Assembly: GCF_016862935.1 (NCBI RefSeq)
Contig: NZ_BONX01000023.1
Span: 248,001-312,000, forward strand
Reading direction: 5' to 3'
Origin: Plantactinospora mayteni
Lineage (GTDB): Bacteria; Actinomycetota; Actinomycetes; Mycobacteriales; Micromonosporaceae
Length of the DNA stretch: 64,000 nt
The notes under the pieces were generated by a model. It had not been told where the DNA came from. It searched no databases and worked only from the letters and a program-made list of their open reading frames with translations. Below are positions 62,233-64,000 of this stretch, one piece after another. Each line of letters opens with the position of its first letter. Position 1 is the first letter of the stretch. The position numbers and the translations under genes are program-made.

Positions 62233-64000
62233 ATGCCTGACCTGCGGTCGAAGACCTCCACGCACGGCCGGACGATGGCCGGCGCCCGCGCGCTGTGGCG
62301 GGCCACCGGGATGACCGACGACGACTTCGGCAAGCCGATCGTCGCCATCGCGAACAGCTTCACCCAGTTCGTACCCGGGCACGTCCACCTCAAGGACCTC
62401 GGCGGCCTGGTCGCCGAGGCGGTGGCCGAGGCGGGCGGCGTCGGCCGGGAGTTCAACACCATCGCGGTCGACGACGGCATCGCGATGGGGCACGGTGGGA
62501 TGCTCTACTCGCTGCCCAGCCGGGAGCTGATCGCCGACGCGGTCGAATACATGGTGCAGGCGCACTGCGCGGACGCGCTGGTCTGCATCTCGAACTGCGA
62601 CAAGATCACCCCCGGGATGCTGCTCGCCGCGCTCCGGCTGAACATCCCGACCGTCTTCGTCTCCGGCGGCCCGATGGAGGCCGGCAAGACGGTGGCGATC
62701 GAGGGCATCGTGCACGACAAGATCGACCTGATCGACGCGATGATCGCCTCGTCCAACGACGCCGTCACCGACGAGCAGCTCGGCGCGATCGAGCGCTCCG
62801 CCTGCCCGACCTGCGGCTCCTGCTCCGGCATGTTCACCGCCAACTCGATGAACTGCCTCACCGAGGCGATCGGCCTCGCGCTGCCCGGCAACGGGTCGGT
62901 GCTGGCCACCCACGCCGCCCGCAAGGACCTCTTCGAGCGGGCCGGCCGGCTCGTCGTGGAGATCGCCAACCGCTGGTACGCCGACGACGACGCCTCGGTG
63001 CTGCCCCGGGCCATCGCCTCCCGGGCCGCGTTCGAGAACGCGGTCGCCCTGGACGTGGCGATGGGCGGCTCCACCAACACCGTGCTGCACCTGCTGGCCG
63101 CCGCCCGCGAGGCGGAGCTGGACTTCGGCGTCGCCGACATCGACGAGATCTCCCGCCAGGTGCCCTGCCTGGCCAAGGTCGCCCCGAACTCGCCGAAATA
63201 CCACATGGAGGACGTGCACCGGGCCGGTGGCATCCCGGCGATCCTCGGCGAGCTGGACCGGGCCGGGCTGCTGCGTCGGGACGTACACGCGGTGCACTCG
63301 GCCGACCTGGACGGGTGGCTGGCCGACTGGGACATCCGGAGCGGCAAGGCCAGCCAGGAGGCGATCGAGCTGTTCCACGCCGCCCCCGGCGGGGTACGCA
63401 CCACCGAGCCGTTCTCCACCGCCAACCGCTGGTCCAAACTGGACACCGATGCGGCCGAGGGCTGCATCCGGGACCGGGCACACGCCTACAGCGCCGACGG
63501 TGGGCTGGCGATCCTGCACGGCAACCTCGCCCCGGACGGCGCGGTGGTGAAGACCGCCGGCGTACCGGCCGAGTGCCTCACCTTCCGGGGCCCGGCCAAG
63601 GTCTACGAGTCGCAGGAGGCCGCGGTCGACGCGATCCTCGGCAAGCGGGTCGTCGCCGGTGACGTGGTGGTGATCCGCTACGAGGGCCCGAAGGGCGGGC
63701 CGGGGATGCAGGAGATGCTCTATCCCACCTCGTTCCTCAAGGGACGCGGCCTGGGCCGGGAGTGCGCGCTGATCACCGACGGCCGGTTCTCCGGCGGCAC
63801 CTCCGGGCTCTCCATCGGGCACGTCTCCCCGGAGGCGGCCGGCGGTGGGCTGATCGCGCTGGTCGAGTCCGGCGACGAGATCGTCATCGACATCCCGGCC
63901 CGGAAGATCGAGCTGGCGGTGGCTCCCGAGGTGCTGGAGGCGCGCCGGATCGCGCAGGAGAAGCGGGAGCGGCCGTACACGCCGGTGGACCGGGAGCGGC
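62233..64000 (+). CDS. ilvD: Dihydroxy-acid dehydratase (runs off the window)
   Basis: At least 589 codons, open at the right edge; the long E. coli-type enzyme is about 615, so perhaps 25 residues are missing. ATG 62233 gives [20 protein letters not shown]. It dehydrates the dihydroxy acids in Val and Ile synthesis. Fe-S ligands are in [10 protein letters not shown] and [11 protein letters not shown], and the Mg/substrate regions [12 protein letters not shown] and [17 protein letters not shown] are intact. The 220-base gap to the divergent GGDEF-EAL gene has no leader peptide of the ilvB type. Confidence 0.97.
   Translation, partial: MPDLRSKTSTHGRTMAGARALWRATGMTDDDFGKPIVAIANSFTQFVPGHVHLKDLGGLVAEAVAEAGGVGREFNTIAVDDGIAMGHGGMLYSLPSRELIADAVEYMVQAHCADALVCISNCDKITPGMLLAALRLNIPTVFVSGGPMEAGKTVAIEGIVHDKIDLIDAMIASSNDAVTDEQLGAIERSACPTCGSCSGMFTANSMNCLTEAIGLALPGNGSVLATHAARKDLFERAGRLVVEIANRWYADDDASVLPRAIASRAAFENAVALDVAMGGSTNTVLHLLAAAREAELDFGVADIDEISRQVPCLAKVAPNSPKYHMEDVHRAGGIPAILGELDRAGLLRRDVHAVHSADLDGWLADWDIRSGKASQEAIELFHAAPGGVRTTEPFSTANRWSKLDTDAAEGCIRDRAHAYSADGGLAILHGNLAPDGAVVKTAGVPAECLTFRGPAKVYESQEAAVDAILGKRVVAGDVVVIRYEGPKGGPGMQEMLYPTSFLKGRGLGRECALITDGRFSGGTSGLSIGHVSPEAAGGGLIALVESGDEIVIDIPARKIELAVAPEVLEARRIAQEKRERPYTPVDRER

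Overview
The window is very GC-rich DNA with actinomycete gene style: many GTG and some TTG starts, purine-rich Shine-Dalgarno sites, and ATGA, GTGA or TGATG overlaps. The content points to a filamentous actinobacterium, most likely of the family Micromonosporaceae. Supporting genes are XRE/DUF5753 plus DUF397, a SigE-family sigma factor, an F420 gene (cofC), an HU protein with a Lys/Ala tail, and an NdgR-type IclR regulator. Gene names rest on recognised motifs; no database search was run.

Layout. 1-7.0 kb is accessory and regulatory: two sigma-factor/membrane-regulator pairs, a divergent XRE-DUF397 unit facing two small cysteine-motif genes, and an atypical ROK protein. 7.2-10.2 kb holds a lipoprotein and then a two-gene light module: a microbial rhodopsin with several key residues replaced, and a Brp/Blh-type beta-carotene cleavage enzyme that would supply retinal. 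A 68-bp tandem repeat array follows. 10.2-25.3 kb is core: a Cys/Met-type PLP enzyme, gpsA, plsC, cofC, ppk (with a PHO-box-like repeat), CYTH/CHAD, mutT1, HU, leuD-leuC facing ndgR, tRNA-Glu, tRNA-Gln and an FAH-family hydrolase. 25.4-36.4 kb has membrane and secreted proteins, a class V aminotransferase, arfB, and a moxR-DUF58-VWA-protease operon. 36.6-44.9 kb is a secreted-protein island: a PQQ-type sugar dehydrogenase, four tandem paralogous FG-GAP/cadherin-like proteins and a beta-helix protein. 45.0-64.0 kb is a branched-chain amino acid and serine region (cimA, ilvE, leuB, serA, ilvC, ilvN, ilvB, ilvD) interleaved with a tyrosine phosphatase, apbE, mannosyl-3-phosphoglycerate synthase and a GGDEF-EAL protein.

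How the genes work together. Nine genes (cimA, leuC, leuD, leuB, ilvB, ilvN, ilvC, ilvD, ilvE) cover most of Ile, Leu and Val synthesis. leuA is not seen. Two units, cimA and ilvBNC, each begin with a short leader peptide ending in branched-chain residues (LIIGN and RVLI). Each leader is followed by a hairpin abutting its stop codon and then a terminator with a T-rich tail, which is the layout of ribosome-mediated attenuation.

The most unusual content is the rhodopsin-blh pair. The rhodopsin keeps the retinal lysine, the helix-C Asp and Thr and the retinal-pocket Trp residues. It has His for Arg82, Ala for Asp96 and Ser for Asp212 (bacteriorhodopsin numbering), so classical proton pumping is doubtful. 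A second pattern across the window is short tandem duplications, often at gene 3' ends and copying the stop codon.
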